64,000 nt of DNA from Tubiluchus corallicola (taxonomy: Eukaryota > Priapulida > Priapulimorpha > Priapulimorphida > Tubiluchidae), in NCBI GenBank assembly GCA_030141605.1, contig JAQGDQ010000049.1, positions 496,001 to 560,000 on the forward strand, read 5' to 3'. Below, in pieces: positions 1 through 13,137 of the stretch. Every line of letters starts with the position of its first letter. Within the stretch, counting starts at the first letter, position 1. The notes beneath the pieces are model-generated. The model saw only the letters and a list, made by a program, of their open reading frames with translations, did not search any database and was not told where the DNA came from. The translations under genes and the position numbers were made by a program.

Positions 1-102
1 GAGCTGATTAATACGAAAAGAATGCAGATTTTACAACTTTATCTCAACTTTGAAAATTTCATTTCTGGTCTCTTCAACAAATGCTGTTGAGGACAAACAT
101 AG

Positions 103-210
103 TAATGATGATGGTGATGATTTCGACGACGATTGTGATGATGACGACAACGACGATGATGACGATGATGATAGTGAGGATTGCGATAATGACAATGATG
201 ATGACAGTGT
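103..210. repeat. Impure GAT/GAC trinucleotide run
   Basis: Purine-pyrimidine GAT, GAC and AAT triplets repeat imperfectly in RSPH10B intronic sequence left of the last visible exon. Confidence 0.8.
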
Positions 211-265
211 GGTAATTACACGACTATGATAATGGTGACGGGATAACGATGATTAATGTGCATAC

Positions 266-819
266 TTCAGCATCTTCTTCCTTGATGACATCTCCTATGG
301 GGACAGTAACAGATGGATTTGACTCAGTACACAGGAGTATCTGAGGAAGCCCATCGAAGGTTTTGTCTGCAGCCTCAGCATCACTTTGCTCACTTTCCTC
401 TTGTTCCAATTGCTTTTCCTTTTGCAATTTATTATGATAATCATTGGCACAGTTCAGCAAAACTTCGGTGAAGTCGAGAAATGATATCTGTATGCAGTTT
501 ACAAAACATTTAATAAAGAGTAATGTGACAGACGTAAGTCATTTGATAATTCCAATCAATACAGGTTCTGTTTTAAGCCTCTACTCAACAAAAATTAAAT
601 AAGTTATGAAAAATGCGTAACTCAATGGCATATATAGCTAGCAACATGTTCATACCTCTTCACGTGTGTCATAAGAACCCTCTTCAATCATTCTTGGATT
701 AATTTCACCAAGGAAACTGTACACTCTCTTGATTTCCAAGCAGTTCTCAAACAAGAGACAATCCTATAAAATCAATAATTATTCATTGTACAGTATATAT
801 AAATATACATACACACACA

Positions 820-855
<36 letters not shown>

Positions 856-3800
856 TGTATGTATGTATGTATGTATGTATATACAGTGGTTTTATACATA
901 TCTATAACAAAACAAACTAGATGGAGATAAATTTTTAGCTATTATGCTATAGATGCACTTTCAATAACTTTAATGGAATAAAACTATGAAAAGAAGAAAG
1001 AACGGGCTTTGTCATTATCGTTTGAGTTGCAGCTGCAAGTGGCTCATAAAGAAACTAATATAAGATATCGAAAAACTCAAAGTACTGTTGTCCTTAGTCT
1101 TTAGAGAGATTTAACACATTAAAAGGAAAGGAAGATACTTAAAGCAGGTAAATAATAAAAAAAATCAAGAGAGCTTTCTTTCTACACATAGATGTAATAT
1201 AATAAACCACAGATGCATCAAAATGATGCTAACTGATATCACTCCTTCTGACTTCTAAATGACATCGAATGTTTTACACAAGGTGCTGTACCAAAACCAG
1301 GGCAGTTGCCTAGGGTTCCAAAATTTTGGGGTGGCCAAATTCTGAAATAATTCTTTAAATGAACTACTTACATTATTTTCCTTTCAAGTTATAAAATTAA
1401 AATTCATCAGTGCTAGCAAGTGTCTTCCCGCACCAAAACACTCTATTTTGCTTTATCTGGTTTCCCAAGAATACACACGGTTTCTATTTAACCCGCTTTT
1501 TATGCGCAGTTTCGATCGTATGCATAGAGCTGCAGAACCAAGGATTAGCTTATTGTAATAATATTTCCGATAATAACGTTTCTTACAATAGCATTTATCT
1601 AATAATGGCAGATAAATCTATAAGAATCGAAGTCTTCATGGAATGCGAGTGGAATACAGGAAATGAAGGGTAAAAAAGGCTAGCGAATGGCGACATTGAA
1701 CAGCAAAAAGAATCTCTAATGACATATTAATTTTCTAACCAGACCAGCGTTATGGCTGTGAAGGTGGTGAAACTAGTAAAGTGGATGAAATGGATGATGA
1801 AGGCTGATGGTAAAGCTTGCCAAGAATAGCAGAAATTTGATTGCTCCTGAAATCCCAGGACATGGAGTCATAAATTCAATTTCAAATTCACTCAACACAA
1901 GCTGTAGATAAGTAATTAACTACACTTAATTAGTACACCATAATACATGTATAAGCATCACACACAGGTACCATTATAATTTATTATAATGTTACACAAT
2001 AAAAATTCAATTTTGGGGGTATGATGTGGACCGTGGGAGAATTGGTTGATGGAGGCGGCTAAAAATACTTCTGCATAGGGTGCCAAAATACCTAGAGCCA
2101 GGCCTGATCAAAATGCTTACAGTACCTCCCTCATCCTCAATTAAAGGGTGCCTGAATGAGCAAAAGTTTGTATGCTGTGCAAATGGAGAAAAGGAAAGTT
2201 ACACTTACTTTCAGCAACATCAAGAAGTCCCTTGCTGTTGGCAAAGATTTCCTTTTGTGATAGCAGTAGTCACTGAGCGAAGTAAAAACATCATAAAGAC
2301 CATTCAGGTATCCTCCCTTGACAAAAGCTGCATTGAATGTGGTATAGTAAAGACCATGTGGTTGATGGCAAGTGTTCGGCAAAATGCGGTCAAAAATCAG
2401 TTTGTCTAAACACTGAGACAACGAGTCACTAATTTTCCCGTGCACAGGCCTGAGAAAACATTTTAACATGCTTAAGATTGATTGACTGCTTGACTGACAG
2501 ACTGGTTGACAAACTGACTGCTGACGATTGATAGGAATATTATTAACTGTTGACTTTTGAATAAAATCAATAAAAAAACTTAAAAATAAGTGCAGAATAT
2601 ATATAGAGTATATTATTATTATCACTTTATTAAAATCACTTTTCGCAAAATTTTTATCACAGTAAAATGAGTTTAGCATAATTGAATTTAGCTAAGGCAA
2701 TTCGGACCTACTGCGCATTGTTAGAATAATAATGGTGCACATTACATGGTGGGGTTCCCTATCTACAAATGTTTCATTATTTCTAAAGACTCAGTATAGA
2801 GAATTTCAAGCTTTTATTCTTTTGTGAAACATTTTTGTGACATTTTGCACTTTACCACTGCATTATAACCCCCGCAGCACATTAACCTTTGCAGACAGCA
2901 GTAAGCATAATATGTGAGATCCGTTTCTAATTAAATGAGAGAACTATGGTCATTGCAAAGAACCAAATGTTGGCATATGGGCATTTTTTATGCGTTTTCA
3001 AAAATGTTTGTTGCAAACACTAGAGACTATGGTAACAATTTTCATAAGCCATAGTAATAATCATACACAATTACAATAATTATCATATACTATAATAATT
3101 TTTGTTGTTGCAATGTTAAATAGTGGGGATTCAATAAATGTTTTGTTAGTGTTTTGTAATTGTGTTGTATATTTTATATGAAAGGATGCTTATGAGTTGT
3201 TAAACTATCTGCACAAATCAATAAATAGTTTAACTTAAACATTAAAGATGCAGCAAGTCAGGATATTTAGTGTACAAATCATTTCCACAATTATGAAAGT
3301 AATTATACAAAGTAGCACAAAAATAATAATTATTGACGAGGAGCTGCATGCATAGGCTATTGCAGTGGTTACACAGAAAGCAAGCTATATTATGCATGTT
3401 AATTCAGAAACATTCTGGTAGTGTAGTAGTCAATTCATGACGAGCAAAACCATCACCAACAGAAATACACAGTACAGAGTACGTGGATTTGAGGATGTGT
3501 GCATGTGTGTGTCATGTACGAACATGTGTACAAGCTAGCATTTACGTGTGTAATAGCTTATTTCATACAGTAGATTGCAATATACAAAATTAGTACATTA
3601 TACACGTTAATTTAACTCACTTGCTTACGTGATTGATGTACAGGTGATAAGCAACAATTACAAAAATGGTGAGCAGCTGCCGGAAAAAAATCTTCTCTAG
3701 TGGATGACTGTGGTAACCTGGCTGTTCATCATTTACTAAAACACAATAATTTACTAATACAAATTGAAACAGAAGGATTTTTAATTATAAAAGAGAAAGT

Positions 3801-6800
3801 AAGAAATTTATTTTCATCGTAAACCAAAAATAAGAATGTAATGCCGTATATTATTGCAGACCTGCCAACTCGATCTCACACATTAAGCATGTGTCACATG
3901 CATTTTAAGTTGTTTGTACCCACACTCGCATCATGCATTCCCTGATTTCATGCACAAATCAGATGGCTTCCTTTGCCCTTAGTACCAACCACAACACAAT
4001 TAGTTACAGTAGCATTCATGAGTCTCACGATGCATATTACATTAAGGGTACTACAGTTATTGAAAATTAAGCACTTTTGGGTGCTACTGCGCTTTTTCAT
4101 GTGTACAAAGAACATATTTATATATAAAGCACAGCGGACTGCAATAGCAGCATAACAAAATTCTGTAGTACCCAAAAATTACCTTAATTTTTTGCCTTCA
4201 TTTTTAATAGTTTGATTTTGATACCCAAAAAATGCAAAATTTTAGACATAATTTCACCCCCCCCCCCACCGGGACCTTGCGGAAGTGATCCCAGCTTTCT
4301 ACATTTCACGCCCATTTTTACATCAAATGGCGGCAGATCTGTCATTGACACAATATTATTATAGAGCGGGATGGGAAGGGTAAGCCGTAATTTTATCTAG
4401 GCCTTTTAACGTTGATATCAATTTTTACACACCATTTAACATTGACAGCAAGTTTTAATACAATTAGATACCAATTTTGAGCAAGTCCTAAGCAATGTGG
4501 TGGATTTTTAACACCAAACTGTAAACTAATCAGTTTTGTGTATACAGAGGTGGTTACTCTGGACAGGCCTGATGTAGAAAATGAAAAAAAAATCAGGAAA
4601 AACTTAACTAATTCCACCAAAACAAAAATAAAAGTTTTATTCAAATGAAATTGCAGTTGTTTGGAGTTTTACACAAACAAATGTGGCATTCCAGGAATAA
4701 AGCAACTAAACCACACCAAAAGTAATGCACTAAACACTTCCCATTTCTTGGACATGGAAGAGAAAATTTATGCACTGGGTATGACAGAAACAACACCTTG
4801 TAACTTAATTACATCAAATAAATGCAATGTAAGAAAATGAAAATACAGAAAGGTATTGTTTGTATGTAATACTGCACACAGTGGTTTAATTTTTCTTCAT
4901 CAAGCTTGGCAGTCATTACTATCTGCTGTCCAAATATTTAGCAGTGATATGCAGGTATGAGACATTTGTATGTCGAATGAATTGAACTATATGTGTGTAA
5001 GACGGTAGATTCTATTAATCATGTATCTCTGGATATTATAATGAAATGTACTATATACCTGTGTGTACATTGTTTACTGCACATATAACGTATATAGAAA
5101 TGGTATCGATACCTACAAACTATTCTTTTAACTAGATTAGTGTGTCCATTTCTATAGCTCAGGTAATATGTACATCATTATAGGTACATGATGTTGAATA
5201 CGTAAGGTTAAATAGGTTTGGAATTCTAACATTGTGATTTTATACTGCCTTTGCAGTCTTTACCTGAGATGATGCTGTCAATCTGTGCAATGTTCTTGCC
5301 ATCCTCAAAGACTTTGCTGTCTACAAGCAGCTGTAGCAGCTGCATTTTCACCATGACACAGGAGTAGTCAACATTAGCTATGTCCTCACTGTTGCCAAGT
5401 TTGGCATAGTAGCGGTATATCCTCATCAAAGCGCTAAGATTTCTCAACAGTACATTTCGCACCTAAAAAAACATAATGTCGTCCAATTTTATTTGCCACC
5501 CTAAATGCCACCTGATATTCACTGCAGGTAGACCTAGTTTTTTATTTAAGAAACAGGAGTAGTTCATATTTTGTACATCAAGAGCAAAGTATTTTGTGTG
5601 CATAAATTTGAAAGCAAAGCAAGTCAATTAAATTAAGATTTCAATGCTCATCAAAGTGCCAAGCATGTGTAATTGTAATTTGTATAAAAGCATGTTTACT
5701 AGAATAACTACTACTCTTAATTCTACTCCTAAAAGACCTATTTCCAGCATTAAACTGTTTTGCAAGAAATGCAAAGGACAAAAGATTGAAAAACTAAGTC
5801 CTTAATGCTTTGAACCAGTGACCTGAAGCACTGACACTTAAATAGCCTTGGTATTTAGATAACTATTTATATGCCAAAATAGGTTAACATTTTAGAATGT
5901 TATAAAGGAATGTTATTTGAAAAAGAATGAAATGCTTAGTCGATCACGTACTAACCTGTAGCATTTGATAATTGAGGCACTCGAAGCTAGAAATACATTT
6001 CTGAATGAGATCCATGTCCAGATCCAATGTATTCTCTTCAAAGCCAAATGTATGCAGTTCACAAGATGAATTGTCTGCAACTAACAAAATTGATACATAA
6101 TTACAAACAGATGGGTACACATCTCTGACTCTCCAAGCATAGAAATCAGCATAAAAATGACAGATATTGAACCCTCTTTCATTATGCTATTGCATTTCAC
6201 ATAAAATAAAGTTTAAAATATCTTTCCAGTTAAATTTCATAAAAAATTTGCTAAAGAAAACCAAAAGGCAACCATCAGCAACACGTGGCGCCATCTCTAA
6301 CAGTACAGTATAGAATTTGTATAATGTAAGCATCTCTAGGCAAAATTAAGCACCGTGTAGATTACAGTAAAATTGCTCATACCGTAATTTTGTTACTGTC
6401 CCACTCAAATTTTAGTTCGAACATGGTGAAAAATTAAGTTTATCAATGATATATGTAAACCTTAAAGAAAGACAGGATGATTTTTTTTATATTTTAGCTA
6501 CCCCATTTTCAAGTACTGCAAAAAAGTATACATTCTAATAAAATCCTAATTAACAACGGGAAAGCCCAATTATTAATGGCATCACAAACGAACATGATTT
6601 TCAAAAGCAAAAATATTCTACGAGCACATTGCCTGTGTTTGCGAAAGCGAAAAGTAAGAGATTCAGGGCATTTTACTAAAACTAGGCAAATTTTAAGATA
6701 AAAATTCAAATTTCCAATGTGCTACATGTTTCTCAAATCAAGGCGCTAGTCTCCGTAAAACTAGTGAATGGCTAACTGCATGTAACAGTGAAGAATTGGT

Positions 6801-9800
6801 GGCGCGAATGTGAAACTGCGTTTGCGTGGTAATAATTCTTTCACGTAAGTCATTCTTGAAACAACAGTATGTTTCCTTTCGGTATTTTAAAGATCAGTTT
6901 GTTTCGACCTACAGTTTAAAACTGGGTCCGGCTTTCCTTTAATTGAACACACATTCATTAAGTACTAAAGCATCAACCTAACCAGTGCATGCTTTTTTAA
7001 TTAAACTTATCTTCTGCTGTTTACTTTTTACAAATTCTATATTTTACAAAATTGCCTTTTTATGACATGTACTACAACAAATATAATAAATACCAGTACA
7101 CGTTTGATCAGCAAGAACTCATTAATTATTACCAATGACACTCGCTGGCCGTGGAGAACTGCAAGGTACTTGAATTGGCATAGGCATTATCAAAGAAGAC
7201 ACTCCCTTCATAAAAAAGCGTGGGCACTCCGAAACTTTATCCAGGTAGAAAAATTGTTCTGCTTCATGACCATTTTTAAATGTCATTTTTCCCTGCAAAA
7301 CATTATATGTAAAGAAAGACTAAATCTTATTACCGTTTTGTGTCCTTGCTCAAAATTTAGTGATAGCACAATATTTTAAAATGTTAATTTATAACTAGAA
7401 ATTTTTTACTTTATAAATAATTGTTGAAGATAGGCTCACATTTATGAATAAAAGCATAACAAATGCTGAAAAGCCCAAAAGAATTCTTTCACAGCTAATT
7501 TGATTTTTTAGTGAACAAAGGGGTTTAAGATATTGCATGTTTAATGAACTTCACTTGAGTGCTTGATTCTCTTACCCTAACGTAAAGCTGTGTAAATACC
7601 TTTCAAACTTTAGTTGTGATGGCATCACTACACTGTGACAGATCTTAACAACACGATGTAACACAATTTACGCCTACCCACCGATCCACATTTCAAGTTG
7701 TTTTTCCATCTTCCTTTATACGAAGCACCACTAGCGTAGTACAAAGTACCGTCACCATGACGATTGCCATAGTACCATTCGCCTACGTATTTGTTCTTTA
7801 ATGGATATGGAGATTCAAAGGAAAAAGTAGAGTGCCAGATGTGGGTACCTTCACCATGCTATAATGGTGTAAGCAAATCTGGATATTACATTATAGTTAA
7901 AACACATTTAACTGTTTGCAAAATACATTGTACAAGAGCCATCAACAAGAACCACCATTTATGTAAAAAGTCACCATGACAGATAACATATCTTTCTGGT
8001 TTCTTTCTGGTTTTTCTCGTAATTGAGATAGTTATTTAGTATAGAATAGTAGCTAGGTCATTGTTGTAGATGCACATACAGTACCAGTAACATTTAAAAA
8101 ATAAAATTCCAATAAAACACTTTCTATAGTTTAGATATTTAAGCATGTTCCTTTACCTAGCTTTTCCTGAGTAATTAACTCATGATGACTTTGTACAAAA
8201 AATGAAAAATTAGCAAAATTCACAGGCCTATCAACTTTCATGTTAAACAATTTAGAATTATTAACTATCAGTGAAAGACAGACTTTTAGCCAACCCTCTA
8301 ATAATAAACTCATCGAGTACATCTTTCTCCCCAAAATCCTAAAACTAGCTAATTTCTTAGCAAAATGAAAGGAAAAAGTTCACTTCACACTTACAGGCAA
8401 AACAAAATTCAGCAGCCATCGAAACCACAATTACCGATCAACGCTGTCTGATTTCTAGAGGCATAGTGGTTATTAAAGGCATAATGATCATACTTACATT
8501 GTAAATCACAATCCTGATTATTGAAAATGATCACCATGTTTTATATTCATTGAACAAACTAAATTGACAGCTTAGAGGAAATTGTCGAACTACTGCGCTA
8601 ACTGGGTCGTTAATGATGCAGGAAGCCAGATATGTGCAGCAGTAATGTACCTAACATTGTAGGACAGCTACTACCTAACTTGCATTTGGCAGACAAATCC
8701 GGAGTTTACTAACCCTTCTAAGCCTTCATAATTGTAATTCTTAATGCTATAAAATTCAACTTTCAAGTTATGCAACCTGATTTCGTTGAGATAGTCTTTT
8801 GTATTTTGCTTACTTTGAGTTCCTGAATGCCTTCATTCCTGTAATAGTAACATAGTAACATCAGTGCCTTAGACCAATCTACTCCGAATATTGATCTTTG
8901 CTGCTGGATGAAAATATGTTGACTTCACACAGCAAGAAATCTAAGTAGAACAAACTATAACATAACAACTTCATATGCTCTACCTGAACTCCATTTACCC
9001 AGTCACCATTATAGCTCTCATTTATATCAATCCAGTACATTGATCCACGCCCGTGCCGCTTGCCCATGTTCCATTCCCCTTTATAAATGTTACCGCTACT
9101 ATACTGTCGCACACCATATCCATGCGGGAAACCATCTTTAAATTCCCCTTCATAATAATTCATTTCGTCCTCACTATAGTCAATCTTACCCTGAATGAAC
9201 AATAATATCAATATGTTAAATAACAAACAATTTACCTAACATGTTCAAAATTCGTATTAAAATTGGTCAATTAACTGGTAAATTAACTGGTATTATTAAC
9301 AATTAAACTGGTAAAAAACGTAAAAATGTCCATGGTAAGGTCTCTAACGTAATAAAACATTTTCTTTTAATATTTAATTATGTCAAATATTTCTAATTAT
9401 CAGAAACTTATCACAAAAAAGTACCTTCCCTTCCTTTTTGCCCATGTTCCATTCACCTCGATACCGAACCCAAGGGTTGGTGGCAGCAAAGAGTCCTTTA
9501 CCATGACGAATGCCATCTAAAACCTCTCCCTCATAGCTGCTGCCATCTGGCCAGAAGTATTTACCATATCCGTTTATAGAGTTGTCAACAAAATTTCCCT
9601 GCAAATTAACTAAAGATGAAAACAAACACTAAAAAATCTGTATGTTACTACACTACAGTGGCATACCTAGAATATGGCAGGAATAGCAGGCATTGCGTGT
9701 ACAATCCACAGATGGAAAATAATAACTCCAACCTCAATAAACTTGCTGATGCTAAACAAATGCCAAGAGCTTGCCATTATTATGTATCTTTAAGTTGCAG

Positions 9801-11526
9801 ATAAAGAATTAGATTAAGTACATAAAGAAACAAAATAAATATTTTGCTGGATGCAAAACATAGCCTTTCAATTAAGAGCCATCACTTGAATAAGGCAAAT
9901 GTAGAAAAAAATTACATTGAACACAACGCCATCATTTCTGGTAAATCGGCCTTGTCCGTGCATCTTGCCATCCTGGAATAGTCCTTCGTAATGATGCCCA
10001 TCAGCAAATTCTGCTACTCCATATTTTGTGAACTTGTCATTTTCATCTAAAGGTCCTTCATATCTGCAACACATTCCTTTTCATAAACTTTGTCGCCATT
10101 AGACAGCAGTACTTGTTGTTAGGCACTAAAAATAATCTATATAAAAGTGAACGGGGGGGGGGGCATCTATAAAAATTATAAAAAAATTAAACATGCTGCG
10201 ATGCTGCACTGAAAAGTTAAAAGAAAAAAATGAAATTGTGTCAGTTATGAAATAACAATATTTTTCACAGTTGACAAACTGTATTTTTTTGTTTTTTTTT
10301 GCAAAAATTGTATAAATTACCATTATCATTGTTCCTGAATATTAAAGTTGACTACTAACTAAATTATGCCCTATATAGCCAATATAGCCACAACCCAACC
10401 CTGCCATATGTTACAAAAATTTTATTAGAAAAAAATTACATAACAGTGAAAAACTGCAAAAGCACAAAGAACTGTGTTGTTTTGCACTTGAGTTTGTTTA
10501 AGATAGGCTATCTTGTAGTTCAAAATGTAGAGTACTGCAACAGTGATCAGCAAATGAAGCAGGCATTTATTTTTATTTTTATGCCCATAAAAGACAAATG
10601 TCACTTACTTTTCAATGATAAGACTCAGAAGTGCAGTTTCTATGATCGGCTGTTGCACTTTTGGCTTGCTCTGGATGTCTTTTTCTCCTATTAAATGTTT
10701 ACTGCCATGGCATGGTAAAAAAAGGGACTGCAAGACAGGCCCTTCCAATACTAAAAATGCAAAATATAATATTACTGCAAACCTTTATCAAGCAATTATG
10801 GAATGCACTGAAGTTTTTTTAAAAATAGCGTAAATGTTCTTTGTCAAAATACTTTAAAAGGAGCTCTGAAAGGCTATTTGTCCTTTCCAACAGCAGTCGA
10901 AGCTTGGGTACATTGGTCGTGCTACTCTACATGTGTCTATCGGCATAATAAAATCAACATGGATTGGAGTAAAAATCGTCAAATTTGGCACAGCGATAAG
11001 TCACGGCAGAAACAGGAAAGTACACATCCATTGATTGTTGGTTCAAAAGGTCAACGACCATATGCTAGAAAGGGCACTATAATGTATTTTTCATCATAGG
11101 GTAAATTCCATTGGTAATGCTGCAAAGTACAACCTGTGCCATGAAAGTGATTTAACTACATTCAAGTTGTTACCAAAAGGAGTTCATTCTGTGTATGACA
11201 GTCAAGTAAGAAATGTCATGCTGGGTTACTCTCTCCCTGATTGGGTGGCTGAACTTTGTTCTGCTGGTGCATGTTCTCACAGTGAGAGACAAGTTTTGGA
11301 AACCCAAGTTCTGCTCGTTTCAGAAGGTCAAAGGTCAAGGTTCCAATGACAGTATAATATTTGCCGGTAGCAACTTTATGCAAGAGTGTGGGTCTGATCT
11401 CTACTGAGTGTCCTCAATCTAATTAAATGACTATATCAGCTACATCGCAGTAATTAAGTGATTACCATAAATCCTGTCGCCTTTCCGCACACGGTCCTTC
11501 TTTGCAGGCGTTGGCGTCTTTGGCAT
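266..11526 (-). CDS. RSPH10B: Radial spoke head 10 homolog B (MORN-repeat ciliary protein), C-terminus beyond window
   Basis: Axonemal radial-spoke protein of motile cilia and flagella. Thirteen exons, in transcription order: 11526-11466, 10687-10609, 10063-9916, 9598-9425, 9190-8984, 7858-7682, 7292-7170 (with a frame problem), 6080-5956, 5462-5264, 3735-3621, 2449-2209, 763-656, 487-266. All other junctions have GT-AG signals and matching phase, giving about 645 residues. The start is MPKTPTPAKKDRVRKGDR at 11526. Residues ~50-305 hold about ten MORN motifs (for example YEGEVLDGIRHGKG, YKGEWNMGKRHGRG). The rest is the helical region typical of the family: LLRNLSALMRIYRYYAKLG in exon 9 and ISFLDFTEVLLNCAND in exon 13. 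From memory of the vertebrate protein the order and spacing agree closely. The donor after exon 13 shows that more coding sequence lies left of base 1. Exon 2 is the least certain; it was chosen because it restores phase and supplies the expected LIIEK-YEG junction. Confidence 0.88.
826..881. repeat. TATG tetranucleotide microsatellite
   Basis: About thirteen near-perfect copies of GTAT follow a short TA/CA tract, in an RSPH10B intron. Confidence 0.95.
1298..2106. mobile_element. hAT-like non-autonomous DNA transposon in RSPH10B intron
   Basis: The left end begins CAGGGCAGTTGCCTAGGG and the right end, read inward on the other strand, begins CAGGCCTGGCTCTAGG, so the ends are imperfect inverted repeats. 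They are flanked by ACCAAAAC (1290-1297) and ATCAAAAT (2107-2114), which agree at 6 of 8 bases, as expected for an aged 8 bp target duplication. CAGG-type ends with 8 bp duplications are the mark of hAT elements. No transposase frame is seen. It lies in the intron between the exons at 2449-2209 and 763-656. Confidence 0.55.
7170..7292 (-). CDS. RSPH10B: RSPH10B exon 7, last MORN unit, frame broken unless a 44-base intron is removed
   Basis: The exon opens GKMTFKN in frame with exon 6, and near its end a different frame reads FYEGSVFFDNAYANS, which is the expected continuation and matches the phase of exon 8. Removing 7270-7227 (begins GTCATG, ends CGGAG, 44 bases) joins the two parts in frame and leaves the exon in phase 1. 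The alternative is a one-base error or polymorphism in the T6 run at 7212-7217; adding one T also restores the frame but leaves a 19-residue insertion in the MORN. An intron this short would be unusual next to the others in this gene. Confidence 0.6.
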
Positions 11527-13137
11527 TTTTAATCACAGCTCGAAAAGTGAACTAATGCATTACACTAAAATTTTGGATAAATTAAGGAAATATTTTTTCA
11601 TTTTGGTGATACTGAAAAGTTCATCTGCTTGAACTGTGACCACAAATATCCCAGGCAAATGAATCAACTTAGCATCTCGTTCACTATTAATTAAACACAT
11701 GTAAATACTTTATCTTAGGGAAATATTGATGCGAAATCCATTTTTCTTAATTTAAAGATAAAAACTAACCAGTTCTTGTAAGATTTCCAAATTAGATAAA
11801 AAACCATCTCAAAAAACATTCCACAGCAATATTGTAAGCGGTAAATACATGCTAAGTATTCTGAAAGCCATTACGCTAAAATTGATACTTTTGGACTTAT
11901 ATATGACATATACATAATTGACCATTCCTTTGTAAATAGTTTTCAGACTCCATCCAAAAGGTTTTATTTTGAAACTTTCATGTCGCCCCACAGCTTTGAC
12001 ATTAGCTAATCACTTTACAATAACTGATAAATCACTGCTTTGAAAGTTTATGTAATAAAAGTAATATATTTTTTATAGGCCTACCTTTTTATGTTTGTGA
12101 AATGTAAGTTCATAAAAATTAAAAATTAAAAATCAGCAGCCATCACGTGGTCATTCCTGTACCCAATGCAAGAAATCAAGGTTTATCCTCATTTATATTA
12201 TTTTGCATAATCACAAATAAATTTAATTAAATCAAATAGAATTCTCCATAGCACCAATTCCATTATTGTATAAATGTAGATTTGACAGCAGATAGTGTTT
12301 TATCGCTGCCACGCATGCGCGCTGCAATAGGATATCTAAACTCTAAAACCCAAAGCTTAAAAATGCAGCAGTATCTAAATCAGGTTCAGATTCAGATTTG
12401 AATTATCATGTACGTCACCTGAACTTGTTAACAGAAATTTAATCCTGTATGCCTTAATTAAATTTAAAGTACTCAATAATACTAAACAAAGTTTACAAAG
12501 GATAAACAGAATTTAATGAGATATTTCGCATCTTATGACAACGAGAACAAGGATTCAGTCATGACATCCACGACATGAATGATGCATTAAGTTGTTTCTA
12601 TGGTAACACTTGTAATTTTTATTCCAGTCGGTAGATGGCGAAATTAGACTTACGCGTTATGACATCATATCACGTGTTCACCCTGTCGCTGTGAGAAGTA
12701 TACTTACTCACTTAGTCCAGGAAAAGGTTGTAACTTTTGGTTTACAGTGATTTATTTATAGGTATTACTTATATGATTTACAGTGGTATTACGTGTTTTT
12801 CCATATTTATTTATATCAACACAGGGTGGTTGACTTTGGTAACTTTTAGTTTTTCGCCACCCTTTCACCAATCACTTGATCATCATTAACTCAGATAATT
12901 TATTCATTTAATAATCTTGTCACTTTGTATCATATTATCATTTCATGCTCTGTGTTTTTCTTGTAAAAAATGTGATAAATAAAGATACTTACTTACTTAT
13001 TTGTTTTAATTTACTGTTTTGAGTTATTTCCTGTGGGAGGAATATTGAATTTTTTATTTTGTTTATTGAATGTTTTCATTGTAATGTACATTATATGATT
13101 AGTAATACTAATAGTATAATGAGAAGTGGTCACCCGT
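11527..13137. other. Intergenic, upstream of RSPH10B; no gene seen
   Basis: This stretch holds no exon-like frame with splice signals. An NRF1-like palindromic stretch (CGCATGCGCG) lies near 12313-12322. It is GC-rich compared with its surroundings and could belong to the RSPH10B promoter region, but it is about 790 bases from the start codon. The right part ends in a retroposon-like tail, listed separately. Confidence 0.5.
12700..12997 (+). mobile_element. Probable non-LTR retroposon 3' end with TTAC tail
   Basis: The sequence GATAAATAAAGATACTTACT leads into a short TTAC run at about 12970-12995. The same layout (AATAAA-like signal, then a short simple repeat) occurs at 41560-41590, 42660-42852 and 61620-61834, which suggests these are 3' ends of short or truncated LINE/SINE copies. 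The 5' limit is a guess. Confidence 0.35.

Noticed and set aside
1800-1880. Candidate extra RSPH10B exon (minus strand, reading SNQISAILGKLY)
   Set aside because: Exons at 2449-2209 and 763-656 already join in phase with no gap against the family, and this stretch lies inside a hAT-like element.
2080-2409. Plus-strand frame of 109 residues
   Set aside because: Shadow of RSPH10B exon 2449-2209 on the other strand.
3948-4175. Overlapping open frames on both strands
   Set aside because: Intronic; no splice signals, domains or family resemblance.
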